DNA of 63,981 bases. It comes from an uncultured bacterium. Lineage in GTDB: Bacteria; Hydrogenedentota; Hydrogenedentia; Hydrogenedentales; Hydrogenedentaceae. Of the stretch, positions 46,901 to 55,340 are shown one piece after another. Location: positions 1 to 63,981 of the forward strand of contig CAKZKR010000059.1 of NCBI GenBank assembly GCA_937124615.1, in the 5' to 3' direction. A program made the position numbers and the translations under genes. The stretch's first letter is position 1. Each line of letters starts with the position of its first letter. Below the pieces are notes generated by a model, which saw only the letters and a program-made list of their open reading frames with translations, ran no database searches and was not told the DNA's origin.

Positions 46901-47241
46901 TCAGGAACAGAAGGATGAGTTGTATAGAATGTTTCTACAACATTAAATCCCCATGCTCTTAAAACAGTTTTTGCTTGCACCTCTGTAAGACCTGCAACAT
47001 TAGGAATGGGCACCGTCCGTAGGTCTGCGTATATCTTGCCATTTAAATCCATACTATTAGGTTGGAACATATCTAAGAAATATTGAAATTCCCCTAAGTC
47101 GACACCTTCCAGGAGGGAATTCTCAAGTACCTTCTGAAGACTATCACAAAAATCCAAATTAAGTGCTTCTGCCCCTGCAAAGAAGGGAAGGGTCACCAAA
47201 CCCAAAATAACCACAAAACATACAAACTTCATCTTCAACAT
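43927..47241 (-). CDS. Large secreted multidomain protein: PASTA, CHRD-like, DUF4397-like, PEGEG linker, SELLRxIQFFN tail
   Basis: 1104 aa. Rough order: signal peptide 1-24; PASTA domain 72-141 (VPIPNVAGLTEVQAKTVLRA); three CHRD-like beta domains around 270-375, 475-590 and 640-730, each with a (P)DGEI or NGELRAQL-type ending; a DUF4397-like region about 735-935 (IRFVNAVKNGYDVDFSFAGW); a low-complexity linker of EGT/PEG units about 950-1010; and a C-terminal module with two dockerin-like halves, DQNGDNQINLSELLRVIQFF and SDYNPQDWTISLSELLRLIQ, each followed by a Cys and EDGYxPGP. Probably cell-surface, with the tail a sorting or binding domain. GGAGG is 8 nt before the ATG. Confidence 0.8.
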   Translation of the reverse strand: MLKMKFVCFVVILGLVTLPFFAGAEALNLDFCDSLQKVLENSLLEGVDLGEFQYFLDMFQPNSMDLNGKIYADLRTVPIPNVAGLTEVQAKTVLRAWGFNVVETFYTTHPSVPEGVVIRTDPGANKKVIAGSDVRLRVSTGTGDEQQPSNEIPAVEFVGNLSGNGILDIANEFGLMQRILNDASFNNGVLTHEQVYNAWIHNLQQFQTDMGPTLSAILPGLIPGLQEIFLAYLTLGDGNYTIYSQPTPNEFEGYMNGGVISPPTPSIAKGTVKMTQTLNEGKTNITGITFDISLTNISGITSITAVKIGDPAFTWWSLGFGKGDYNFSYTITADELAMIDTTKVFPNDDYWNTFYIIVKTQAYPDGEIAIRLGDLEPRSILAEGQGSFGIIAGLIALLDEQLRKATREQFGTEMGFDNPYLNKENYVGLNDLLPEADADGDGASNRCEYEWFEKEYCRELLAKCAGSQVITKEGVDTGSNSTRKGSFVFRLWYDPESDEMYMDVEITPAVTLSKITQIGIFDGKNNTSPLIYNFPGPFTTSPYRHTITQGEFENLPEAENPHLIICTSNQPGITDRGEIGASLIQYCPSIFGSSGKGLLQPKEEVIRYVEAALTASLRPEYCTMLSGCHIQLKNDRVVPPVPPISSGTAYVDTILYLDSQQVSYKITIEHTVSNPISAGLYAGDVGENGSLVLDLGNPASPIERVLTPGEYQLVTGSKLYILITSSGYPNGELRAQLDCTSQLRFVNASFDSQTLDVCMNGLPAFVLTEYPSVTGYITVFSNEYNLRVLPGMGTIDTCSNAPILSTSLDVAGDSSMTIVATGFVDSLELFALADDNRAPEEGFAKIRFVNAVKNGYDVDFSFAGWPPELTPLFTDISALTSTQYYGIAAPDVLDIIITLSNGPEIVIATAEDVQFLPDGVYTIFLVGPVPLKNGYQILVAEDRPGELPPEGEGVVEGSPEGIVEGEGTPEGVIEGTPEGAPEGPVEGEGTPEGTPEGVVEGEGEGAVPPPHSADQNGDNQINLSELLRVIQFFNSGGYHCNPQGEDGYAPGPGDQSCTPHASDYNPQDWTISLSELLRLIQFFNIGRYHPCPGVGEDGYCPGPA

Positions 47242-47434
47242 ATAACCATCCTCCAGTTATTGTTTTATTTATATCTTTATATATTAGTATACTTTTATAT
47301 CAGCCAAAATACAAATCAATAATTTTATTCTTTCCTTTACAAAATCTATATAATAATATTAACATATTTTAAAATGATCTGCTAATTTTTTAACTATTGG
47401 GGCGTTTATTTTATCGGAACTGGAGGTATTCATT

Positions 47435-50110
47435 ATGAGCAGAAATAGAAACCGTGCTATGGAAAACCATCCCTATTCTATTCTAACATTTATCTTCCCT
47501 TTATTCTTTTTATTGTCTAATACCCAAGAAATACATAGTTTAGATACTACAATAAAATATAATTTATCTGCTCCTACAGAAAGAATCTGGTTGGGACCCT
47601 ATCTTTGGGCAAATCGATTACAGGATTGGTGCTGTTCAGCAGAAGGAATAAAAAGTGTAACAAAGGATACGAAACACGATTATCGAACTGCTCATATATT
47701 AAGTCATCGCATAGGCAAAGAAGAAGGAATTTTCCAGATTAAAATAGTAGTCAAACCTTTATCACCAACATCAGAGTTATTGGATAGTTTTGCAGGATTA
47801 TTAATAGGTGCCGGTGGCGATATGGATTTCCAAGCATCTGCATTGATACATCACAGTCCCGGCATTAACGGCGGTATCATGGGCGGGATAGACGAAAACG
47901 GAAGAGCCCACTTCCGAGATTTTACGAAAACAAACGCACCCGTAATTGGCACAGGAAAAATACCGCAAACATTTTGTCCCTTATATCGAATTCAAGTTCA
48001 AGGAAATCAAAAAGGAGAATGGATACATCTCTGGTTATATGTCTTTAATGCAGAAACAAATGAATTGTTATCCGATGTATCGCTCGAAAAAATAAATGTA
48101 AAACAGGTAGAAGGAAATATTGCTCTGGTATCACATCCAGGGAAAGGTTCTATTCCTGCTAATTTCGCATTTCAAAATCTCGAAATGAAAGGAAGCAAGA
48201 TTACCGAAGTAAATTCAGAAGAAAAAGACATCGGACCTATTATCGGTGCTCTTTATACACTAAGTCGCGGAAACTTATACCTATCCGCACAATTATTTCC
48301 ATTAGGAAACGGAGAAGGTGAAGAGGTAAGTCTGGAAGTAGAACGCGGTATGAAATGGTTTGAAATTTCACGAACAAAAATAGATAGAACTGCATGGGTA
48401 GCACAATTTGAAGTCCCAAAGTGGGAAGGGAATAAGGATGTGAAGTATCGTGTCGTTACACAAGCCCATGACGCAACTGGGAAATTGCGTTCCTTTGCTT
48501 ATTACGGCACGATTCGGAAAGAACCAAAAGAACAGGATCCCTTTGTTCTGGCAGGGCTCTCCTGTGCAAGGATAGTAGGTGGAGACGGAGTGGATAAAGG
48601 CTCTTTTGATTGGACCCCTGAAAAGGTCTGGTTCCCACATGCAGACCTTGTAAGTAAGTTAAACTATCATAACCCTGACTTCCTATTCTTCTCCGGAGAC
48701 CAGATTTATGAACACGCAAGTCCCACACAAAAACAAGTACATATTCTCGATTACCTATATCGCTGGTATCTCTGGTATTGGTCTTTTCGACATTTAACCC
48801 GGGAACGTCCCACAGTTTGTATACCCGACGACCACGATGTTTATCAAGGAAATCTGTGGGGGGCGGGTGGAAGACCTGCAAAGGTGCAGGACGACGGCGG
48901 TTATGTACATCCCCCCGAATTTGTCAATGCCGTCCAAAAAACCCAAACTGCCAATTTGCCTCCACCTTTTGACCCTACACCTATAGAACAAGGGATTAGC
49001 GTCTACTACACAGACATTATCTACGCAGGAATCAGCATGGCTATTTTAGAAGACCGCAAATTCAAATCCTCACCGAAAGAGTTCCTACCTGATAGCCAGT
49101 GCGAAAACGGCTGGTTCCAGAATCACAATTTTGACCCCAAGAAAGAGGCCGATGCCCCCGGTGCGAAACTCTTAGACGAACGCCAGATGAAATTCTTAAA
49201 TTCATGGGTAGAGGATTGGGCATATGGAGCACAATTCAAGGTAATCCTCTCTCAAACACTTTATGCAAGTGCCACGACCCTTCCTGCAAATGAAACCCGG
49301 GACTATGTCATCCCAAAGTTAGAATTTTATCCAACGGATGAATACCCCGAATTTTATAAAATCACCGCAGACGCCGATACCAATGGTTGGCCTCCTTCCG
49401 CAAGAAACGAAGCCCTCCGTTTATGGCGAAAAGGTTTCGCCTTTCATATCTGCGGAGACCAACATTTAGGACTCACATTACAATATGGAGTAGAAAACTG
49501 GAATGACTCTTCCTATGCTTTTTTAGTCCCTGCAGTAGGAACTCGTTTCCCCCGCCGTTGGTTTCCACCCCTACCCGGCAATAATCGTAAAGAAGATGCA
49601 CCCCGCTATACGGGGGAATATGAAGACGGTTTTGGAAACAAAATCACAATCCATGCAGTCGCCAATCCCCACCTTTACAGTAAAGAACCCCAAGAACTAT
49701 ATAATCCCGCAACAGGTTATGGAATTATCCGCCTCAAAAAAGGCGAGCGAACCATTACCTTCGAATGCTGGCCTCGATGGGAATCACCCGCACTTGAAAC
49801 AGCAAAACCGTTTACAGGCTGGCCTATTACCATCCATCAACTTGATAACTACAGAAGTAATATAAAAGGGTACCTACCTGCATTAAACATAAAAGGAATA
49901 CAACAACCCGTCATAAAAGTCCGAAATGCAGAAGATAATAGTTTAGAATATGCACTCCGGCTAAACTCACAAACTTTCAAACCCTTCGTATTTCATGAGG
50001 GCAAATATCGTATCGAAGTACTCGACCCCGACAACAATAAAAAACAGGAATTAAATAACCTTGAAATAGTTCCTCCCAACGAAGAAAAAACCATCGAAAT
50101 CCAATTTTGA
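47435..50110 (+). CDS. Exported PhoD-like metallophosphatase
   Basis: 891 aa. A signal segment (ILTFIFPLFFLLSNTQEIHS) is followed by about 270 residues of beta-sandwich, then the PhoD-type phosphatase domain. Metal and phosphate motifs are FVLAGLSCARIVGG, FLFFSGDQIYEHA, CIPDDHDVYQGN, and later FHICGDQHLGL. PhoD enzymes are phosphodiesterase/alkaline phosphatases, and some act on teichoic acids. The family usually has about 550 aa; the extra length is the N-terminal domain and a C-terminal beta domain. GGAGG is 8 nt before the ATG. Substrate unknown; it stands divergent from the PEGEG gene. Confidence 0.85.
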   Translation: MSRNRNRAMENHPYSILTFIFPLFFLLSNTQEIHSLDTTIKYNLSAPTERIWLGPYLWANRLQDWCCSAEGIKSVTKDTKHDYRTAHILSHRIGKEEGIFQIKIVVKPLSPTSELLDSFAGLLIGAGGDMDFQASALIHHSPGINGGIMGGIDENGRAHFRDFTKTNAPVIGTGKIPQTFCPLYRIQVQGNQKGEWIHLWLYVFNAETNELLSDVSLEKINVKQVEGNIALVSHPGKGSIPANFAFQNLEMKGSKITEVNSEEKDIGPIIGALYTLSRGNLYLSAQLFPLGNGEGEEVSLEVERGMKWFEISRTKIDRTAWVAQFEVPKWEGNKDVKYRVVTQAHDATGKLRSFAYYGTIRKEPKEQDPFVLAGLSCARIVGGDGVDKGSFDWTPEKVWFPHADLVSKLNYHNPDFLFFSGDQIYEHASPTQKQVHILDYLYRWYLWYWSFRHLTRERPTVCIPDDHDVYQGNLWGAGGRPAKVQDDGGYVHPPEFVNAVQKTQTANLPPPFDPTPIEQGISVYYTDIIYAGISMAILEDRKFKSSPKEFLPDSQCENGWFQNHNFDPKKEADAPGAKLLDERQMKFLNSWVEDWAYGAQFKVILSQTLYASATTLPANETRDYVIPKLEFYPTDEYPEFYKITADADTNGWPPSARNEALRLWRKGFAFHICGDQHLGLTLQYGVENWNDSSYAFLVPAVGTRFPRRWFPPLPGNNRKEDAPRYTGEYEDGFGNKITIHAVANPHLYSKEPQELYNPATGYGIIRLKKGERTITFECWPRWESPALETAKPFTGWPITIHQLDNYRSNIKGYLPALNIKGIQQPVIKVRNAEDNSLEYALRLNSQTFKPFVFHEGKYRIEVLDPDNNKKQELNNLEIVPPNEEKTIEIQF

Positions 50111-50198
50111 TAGATATTCAGTAGGGTTCTTTTTACTCCTTGTGATAGAATGAGATAATAGAAACAAACGGAAATACGAACAACGAAAGGCAAAGAAT

Positions 50199-51356
50199 AT
50201 GAAACAGCAAGGGATGACGAGAGAGCCTTTTTTCTTTTTAACAATCGCGACTGTTTTACTGATCTCACACAACAATTATGCAAAAGAAAACGACAACCTG
50301 AAAAACATTTTGCAATCAGCACAAAAAATAGCCATTTCTATCGACGCCGTTCCTGATGAATTTGTCATAGCCGTCTCCCCCGTTCGACAAACCTTACAAA
50401 TTATCCATAGTTCGGCACGACTTGCAGGAGCACTCATTTCGGAAGTCCAGAATGAAAATTATCGAAAAGATTTGCAAGCAGGAGTCGGCGATTTGAACAG
50501 CATACAATTGTTCCAGGACGCCATTCTTCACACATTAAAAACTCAATTACATGCGGAGATAATCGAAGTCCCACCCTTAGGGTCCACGGCAAAATACAAG
50601 ACCGACCGTGAAGCCCAACAAGAGCGACTTACACAACTCCGAAATAAAGGCTTCCATCTCCTTTTTGATCTCAAAATAACCGCAGGAATTTATGGTCCAG
50701 AAGGGGAAATGTTTTTCCGTATGAAGGGAATACTCTATGATGTAAAAAAAGCAAAAACATTATGGCGAGAAGAGTTCGTCCTTACACCCGATAAAGACAT
50801 CAAAGTAGACCAATCTTTCGATACCTTTTTTAATCCTTTCAAATCCAATATGTTTTCTCCCCGATTGATAATGGCAAAAAATGCCCTGACACGCTGGACA
50901 GATAATAACGGCAAAAACTTTAAAGAAGCAGAAAAGCGTGGCGTTGAATTATCCATTGCTTTCTTATGTGGAGAATTACAACTGGATAGCACAGAGGACT
51001 ATTATTTTTCTTGCGGTATCTCAAAACTATATACAAAAAATGCAAAGAAAGCCGTTCCCTTCTTCGAAAAGGCCTGGAACAAAAATAAACAAAAACCCGA
51101 ATGGGGTAATGCTCTCGCTTCTGCTTTATATAAATCAAAAAAAGTAGATGATGCAATAAAACTGGGGGAAGAGGTCATCCAGACACCGGAAGGTAAAGAC
51201 TATGCCCCTGCTTATTACAACCTGGCATATATGTTCACTGATAAAAAGAAAAACGCAGAAAAGGCAAAGGGATATTACCAGCGTTATTTAGAACTCTCAG
51301 GAGAACCCAACCCTAAATTAGAAAAAAGAATAAATCAACTTCAAAAGAAGCGATAA
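50199..51356 (+). CDS. Exported TPR-containing protein of unknown function
   Basis: 385 aa. A signal peptide (FFFLTIATVLLISHNNYAKE) leads into a domain of about 220 residues with VIAVSPVRQTLQII and GFHLLFDLKITAGIYGPEGE that I do not recognise, then a helical-repeat C-terminus (KKAVPFFEKAWNKNKQKPEW, EKAKGYYQRYLELSGEPNPK) typical of tetratricopeptides. AAAGG precedes the ATG. It is 11 bp upstream of the membrane glycosyltransferase-like gene, which has no ribosome site of its own and so is probably coupled to it. The pairing of a TPR protein with a GT-C-like protein echoes the fusion at 34238. Confidence 0.62.
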   Translation: MKQQGMTREPFFFLTIATVLLISHNNYAKENDNLKNILQSAQKIAISIDAVPDEFVIAVSPVRQTLQIIHSSARLAGALISEVQNENYRKDLQAGVGDLNSIQLFQDAILHTLKTQLHAEIIEVPPLGSTAKYKTDREAQQERLTQLRNKGFHLLFDLKITAGIYGPEGEMFFRMKGILYDVKKAKTLWREEFVLTPDKDIKVDQSFDTFFNPFKSNMFSPRLIMAKNALTRWTDNNGKNFKEAEKRGVELSIAFLCGELQLDSTEDYYFSCGISKLYTKNAKKAVPFFEKAWNKNKQKPEWGNALASALYKSKKVDDAIKLGEEVIQTPEGKDYAPAYYNLAYMFTDKKKNAEKAKGYYQRYLELSGEPNPKLEKRINQLQKKR

Positions 51357-51367
51357 CCTGCTTCCGC

Positions 51368-53005
51368 ATGTCCACATTGAAACAAAAAAACAATTGGATT
51401 ACATTAATCCTTATCATCCTCATCCTTACCCTCATTTCAGGTATAAGTTTTTTCAAAATTATAAAAAAGGGCTTATCTTTATCCCCCGACTCCTACATTT
51501 ACTTGGATACTTCACAGAATATTTATCATGGGCGAGGAATCGTCCATTCTTTTATTTTAAGCAGTGAATTAGAACATTGGAACGGAGAAACTTCTTATAT
51601 TCCCGTTAGTTATTGGGCACCCGGTTTTCCAGTATATATCTACCTTATAAAAACGATGGTCCCAAACATCCCTTTTACCATTGCAAGTGCAATTGCTGTT
51701 TGGGTATCGTTCATCCTCACTATAATAACCATAACACTACTATTAACCCGCATCTATAATTTTCGTACAGGACTCTGGGGAATCCTCCTTATATCCCTTT
51801 TCTATCCTATCATCTACACATACTCATGGGTATGGAGTGACGGAATCGTTATTCCATTTATGCTTCTCACCCTATGGTTCATCACAGAAAATCAAAATCC
51901 AAATTATAAAAAACTCTTGTTTCTTGCCGGTATCAATGCGGGAATTGCTTTTTCAATCCGCTATATTCAAGGAATACTACTTCCATACGGTTTTTTGTTA
52001 ATCTTTTCCCTCGGATTAATCTCATCAAAAAACCATTCGTTCAAAACAAAAATGATCAACATTACCTTAAATGAATTCACATACATCTTCGGTTGGGCCT
52101 GTATTTCTGCTCCAGTTCTGATTCGCAATATAATAGCAACAGGGACCATAATGGGGAACTCACGCCCCTTAAACCATATCCCTGTACTACATAATCTTCA
52201 ATTCGCTCTTCTTTCCCTGATAAAGGAGTGCTTCCCTCCCAATATTATACCTTCCGAAATACAGGGAAGTCTTCTATTGTCCTTCTTTCTGATCTGCTTA
52301 TTGGTTTTCTTAATACGAAGAAAAAACATCTCCATAAGATCCTTCTTTTGCAACCGCTTCTGTGTGATGCTTACAACATGGGGACTTTTTTACTTTACAG
52401 TAGTATCTTTATATGCGTCCCTTTACCAGATTGACATATTAGGACATCGTCTCTTACTGCCTTTTACCGTGGTGATGCTTATTCGGGTATCAATTCTTTG
52501 CGATAAAATAATGGCCCTCCCTTCAGGAGCCATCACAATCGGAGCAATTATTTCTATATTTCTGTTCTCTTTTATATATCCATGTAACAATGACTTCTTC
52601 TATACAACTACGACCCTTTCCCGGAACAATGTCCGTGGAGCATGGGTTTGTTCAAATACACAACCCGGAGATTGGATTATGGGCGATTCTACTTTCGACC
52701 TCTCCGTAATGTGTGATAATCGACGCAGTCTTTGCTTTGTTCCGGGAAGCGTCCGGGATACCCCCCCGGGCCCAAAGGAGTTCGATACATTTCTTAACAA
52801 AATACCTCCAACCACATCCAGGATATTCATAATCCTTCGCAAAGGCATCCCTTTTGAAAATATATACCACGAGCGTTGGATTGAATTTTATGGGGAGGTC
52901 ATAACGGAATTATTTTTCAATAGAAAATATGAAAATCTTGTAGCAGTAAGTGTATATTCAGAAAAGGGCTTTCTTTCCGCAGAAATTCAATTACACGAAA
53001 AATAA
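51368..53005 (+). CDS. GT-C-like integral membrane glycosyltransferase (PMT/ArnT-type)
   Basis: 545 aa with about eleven to twelve membrane spans. The first periplasmic loop carries SPDSYIYLDTSQNIYHGRGI, in the position of the catalytic acidic residue of GT39/GT83-type enzymes, and YWAPGFPVYIYLIK follows as in that group. A soluble C-terminal part after residue 420 contains GDWIMGDSTFDLSVMC. These enzymes move sugars from polyprenyl-phosphate carriers at the outer face of the inner membrane. The acceptor is unknown. No ribosome site; likely read through from the TPR gene. Confidence 0.78.
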   Translation: MSTLKQKNNWITLILIILILTLISGISFFKIIKKGLSLSPDSYIYLDTSQNIYHGRGIVHSFILSSELEHWNGETSYIPVSYWAPGFPVYIYLIKTMVPNIPFTIASAIAVWVSFILTIITITLLLTRIYNFRTGLWGILLISLFYPIIYTYSWVWSDGIVIPFMLLTLWFITENQNPNYKKLLFLAGINAGIAFSIRYIQGILLPYGFLLIFSLGLISSKNHSFKTKMINITLNEFTYIFGWACISAPVLIRNIIATGTIMGNSRPLNHIPVLHNLQFALLSLIKECFPPNIIPSEIQGSLLLSFFLICLLVFLIRRKNISIRSFFCNRFCVMLTTWGLFYFTVVSLYASLYQIDILGHRLLLPFTVVMLIRVSILCDKIMALPSGAITIGAIISIFLFSFIYPCNNDFFYTTTTLSRNNVRGAWVCSNTQPGDWIMGDSTFDLSVMCDNRRSLCFVPGSVRDTPPGPKEFDTFLNKIPPTTSRIFIILRKGIPFENIYHERWIEFYGEVITELFFNRKYENLVAVSVYSEKGFLSAEIQLHEK

Positions 53006-53013
53006 ATTATTTC

Positions 53014-53043
53014 TTGACACTCCTATATATCCTGTGTTATTGT
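53014..53043 (+). promoter_or_regulatory. Promoter of the AAA_14/DUF4143 gene
   Basis: TTGACA (53014-53019), an 18-bp spacer and TATTGT (53038-53043). The predicted transcription start falls at the left edge of the palindrome at 53050-53076, the position expected for a repressor site. Confidence 0.5.
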
Positions 53044-53049
53044 ATATTA

Positions 53050-53076
53050 ATTTTATGCAGTGGAAATACATAAAAT
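53050..53076. repeat. 27-bp palindrome, left copy (ATTTTATGCA-N7-TaCATAAAAT)
   Basis: Imperfect inverted repeat with 10-bp arms and a 7-bp spacer, one mismatch. The same arms and spacer length recur at 54416-54442 beyond the gene. It lies about 18 bp before the ATG of the ATPase gene. Confidence 0.7.
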
Positions 53077-53094
53077 ATATAAATAATATGCATT

Positions 53095-54381
53095 ATGAAA
53101 AATAATTATCTTATACAACAAGTTGTATTAGACCAGAAAGAAGAATTAGAGCACCTCTCAAACCGGGATAAATTCGTCGAACGCTCTTTGTTAAAAACAT
53201 ATCAAAAACAAGCCGATTCCGACATCATCAAAGTCATCACCGGTATAAGAAGGTGTGGAAAATCTGTTTTCGCTCATCAACTCTTTCGCAATAAACATGT
53301 GGCTTATCTAAACTTTGATGATGAGCGATTGTTCTCTCTGGAAGCAGAAGACCTGAACGCCATCCTTGAGGCATTTTACGAAGTCTATGGAGAATTTCAA
53401 TACATCATATTTGACGAAATACAAAACATACCCCAATGGGAATTATTCGTTAACCGCCTTCATCGACAGGGTTTTAATATCATCGTAACAGGAAGTAATG
53501 CAAAATTATTGGGTCGCGACCTGGCAACCCACCTAACAGGTCGCCACATATCTCTGGAACTGTTTCCCTTCTCTTTTGAAGAATACCTGAAATACTACGG
53601 GATAAAAGTAAAAGAACACCTATCTACAAGAGAAACCGCCCTAATAAAAAGAAAATTCAACGACTACCTCACTTATGGAGGTTTTCCCGAAACACTAAAA
53701 GAAACAATGGATGCGAAGTCTTACTTAAGGTCTTTATATTCTACCTTAATCACCCGCGATGTTGTACTCCGACACAAAATAAAATATGTAAAAACCATCA
53801 TGGACATAGCCCATTACCTTATCACCCATCATTCCGGTTATATAAGTTTTAACAAAATAAAAAATATATTTAATCTGAAAAGTATCCACACCGCCCTGAA
53901 CTACACCCTCTTTCTGGAAGAAGCCTATCTCTTCTTTTTCGTTCGACGACTTACTAACAAATATAAAGAAAGCCTCCTTGCCAATAGGAAATGTTACTGT
54001 ATCGACCCCGGAATGATTCATTCTTTAAGTTTTAAGACTTCCGCCGATAAAGGGAAAATATACGAAAATATCGTGGCTCTGGAACTATGGCGAAGAAAAT
54101 ATCAGGATGATACTGAATTTTATTATTGGCAGGATATTTACAAACACGAAGTAGATTTCGTAATCCGAGCCGGAACAAAAATAAAGCAGTTAATCCAGGT
54201 CTGCTACCATATAGACAGCCCGGACACAAAAAAACGAGAATTGGATGCTCTCCTCAGCGCGAGCAAAGAATTCAAATGCGGGAACCTTCTTGTTATCACG
54301 GAACACACCGAGACAGAGGAAATTGTGAACAAGAAAAAAATTCAATATATCCCCCTCTGGAAATGGCTCCTTCAAGCCTAA
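53095..54381 (+). CDS. AAA_14 / DUF4143-family ATPase
   Basis: 428 aa, cytoplasmic. The N-terminal AAA_14 domain has a Walker A in ITGIRRCGKSVFAHQLF and a Walker B in YIIFDEIQNIPQWE, plus IIVTGSNAKLLGRDLA (sensor region). After a winged-helix-like middle (YISFNKIKNIFNLKSIHTAL) comes the DUF4143 domain with a PD-(D/E)xK-like core, KHEVDFVIRAG and LIQVCYH. The family is abundant and often present as isolated or lineage-specific copies; the function is unknown, and nuclease or regulatory roles have been proposed. No ribosome site is seen. The gene is bracketed by copies of one palindrome, suggesting self-regulation or a mobile origin. Confidence 0.88.
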   Translation: MKNNYLIQQVVLDQKEELEHLSNRDKFVERSLLKTYQKQADSDIIKVITGIRRCGKSVFAHQLFRNKHVAYLNFDDERLFSLEAEDLNAILEAFYEVYGEFQYIIFDEIQNIPQWELFVNRLHRQGFNIIVTGSNAKLLGRDLATHLTGRHISLELFPFSFEEYLKYYGIKVKEHLSTRETALIKRKFNDYLTYGGFPETLKETMDAKSYLRSLYSTLITRDVVLRHKIKYVKTIMDIAHYLITHHSGYISFNKIKNIFNLKSIHTALNYTLFLEEAYLFFFVRRLTNKYKESLLANRKCYCIDPGMIHSLSFKTSADKGKIYENIVALELWRRKYQDDTEFYYWQDIYKHEVDFVIRAGTKIKQLIQVCYHIDSPDTKKRELDALLSASKEFKCGNLLVITEHTETEEIVNKKKIQYIPLWKWLLQA

Positions 54382-54395
54382 CCCAAATAATTATA

Positions 54396-54442
54396 TTACT
54401 GCATAAAATATATAAATTTTATGCAGTAAGAGTGCATAAAAT
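54396..54442. repeat. Right palindrome cluster: three TGCATAAAAT half-sites
   Basis: Three half-sites alternate in orientation: 54400-54409, 54416-54425 (inverted) and 54433-54442. The first pair forms a perfect 14-bp inverted repeat (TTACTGCATAAAAT and its partner, 6-nt spacer). The second pair repeats the exact N7 spacing of the left copy. It starts 15 bp after the stop of the ATPase gene and could also act as a terminator on either strand, though no T tract follows. Confidence 0.75.
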
Positions 54443-54542
54443 ATTATAACTTCTTTACTAAAATAATAATATTATTTCTTAACCAATATTTGGTACAATG
54501 GAAATAAACATATAAATACAAAACATAATTAAGGAACCTATA

Positions 54543-55337
54543 ATGGCCATTGAAACAACTCCTTTAAGTTATTCTATTCGTGAAAAAATAAATTTCGATG
54601 GAAGAATAGCCCTTATCACCGGAGCCAGTCGTGGAATTGGCAAAGCCATCGCATGCGGTCTGGCGGAACTCGGAGCTCATGTTATCATTACTGCACGAAA
54701 CGCAGAGCCATTAGAAGATACAGCCAACGAGATAAATTCAACAATTGGGAAAGCCACACCCATTGTATGCCACAGTGCACGAAGCAAGGATATTTCTATC
54801 CTGTTTGAGCGCATCCAAAACGATTTCGGGAGGCTCGATATCCTGGTAAACAATTCCGCAACCAATCCATATTTTGGCCCTATTCTTGAGGCCCCAGAAA
54901 CCGTATTGGATAAAACTTTTGAAGTAAACTGTAAAGGTTATTTCTTAATGTCCCAGCAAGCAGGGAAAATGATGGTGTCTCAAGGCAAGGGAGTAATTAT
55001 CAACATGGCCTCTATTGAGGGCTTAAGCCCTTCTCCTTTCATGGGGATCTACTCTATGACCAAATCGGCAGTCATCATGCTAACCAAAGTCCTTGCTCGC
55101 GAATTAGGTCCTGCCGGTGTGCGTTGCAATGCGGTCTGTCCCGGTCTAACGGAAACACGCTTTGCTTCCGTCCTCGTAGACACACCCGAAATCCACGAAC
55201 GGTATGTTCAAACAACCCCCTTAGGAAGACACGCCCAACCCGATGAAATTGTCGGAGCCGTAATCTACTTAGCATCCGATAGCGCCTCTTATACCAATGG
55301 TGCAATCCTCGTATGCGACGGAGGAAAAACCGCCTAA
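54543..55337 (+). CDS. Short-chain dehydrogenase/reductase (classical SDR)
   Basis: 264 aa. A classical NAD(P)-dependent oxidoreductase: cofactor loop ITGASRGIGKAIACGL, NNSAT in place of NNAG, catalytic Ser in INMASIEG, YSMTK as the YxxxK site, and the CPGLTETR after it. The C-terminal SYTNGAILVCDGG is usual. AAGGA precedes the ATG. No pathway partner adjoins it; it converges with the znuB-like gene, three bases between stops. Substrate unknown. Confidence 0.9.
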   Translation: MAIETTPLSYSIREKINFDGRIALITGASRGIGKAIACGLAELGAHVIITARNAEPLEDTANEINSTIGKATPIVCHSARSKDISILFERIQNDFGRLDILVNNSATNPYFGPILEAPETVLDKTFEVNCKGYFLMSQQAGKMMVSQGKGVIINMASIEGLSPSPFMGIYSMTKSAVIMLTKVLARELGPAGVRCNAVCPGLTETRFASVLVDTPEIHERYVQTTPLGRHAQPDEIVGAVIYLASDSASYTNGAILVCDGGKTA

Positions 55338-55340
55338 TCC

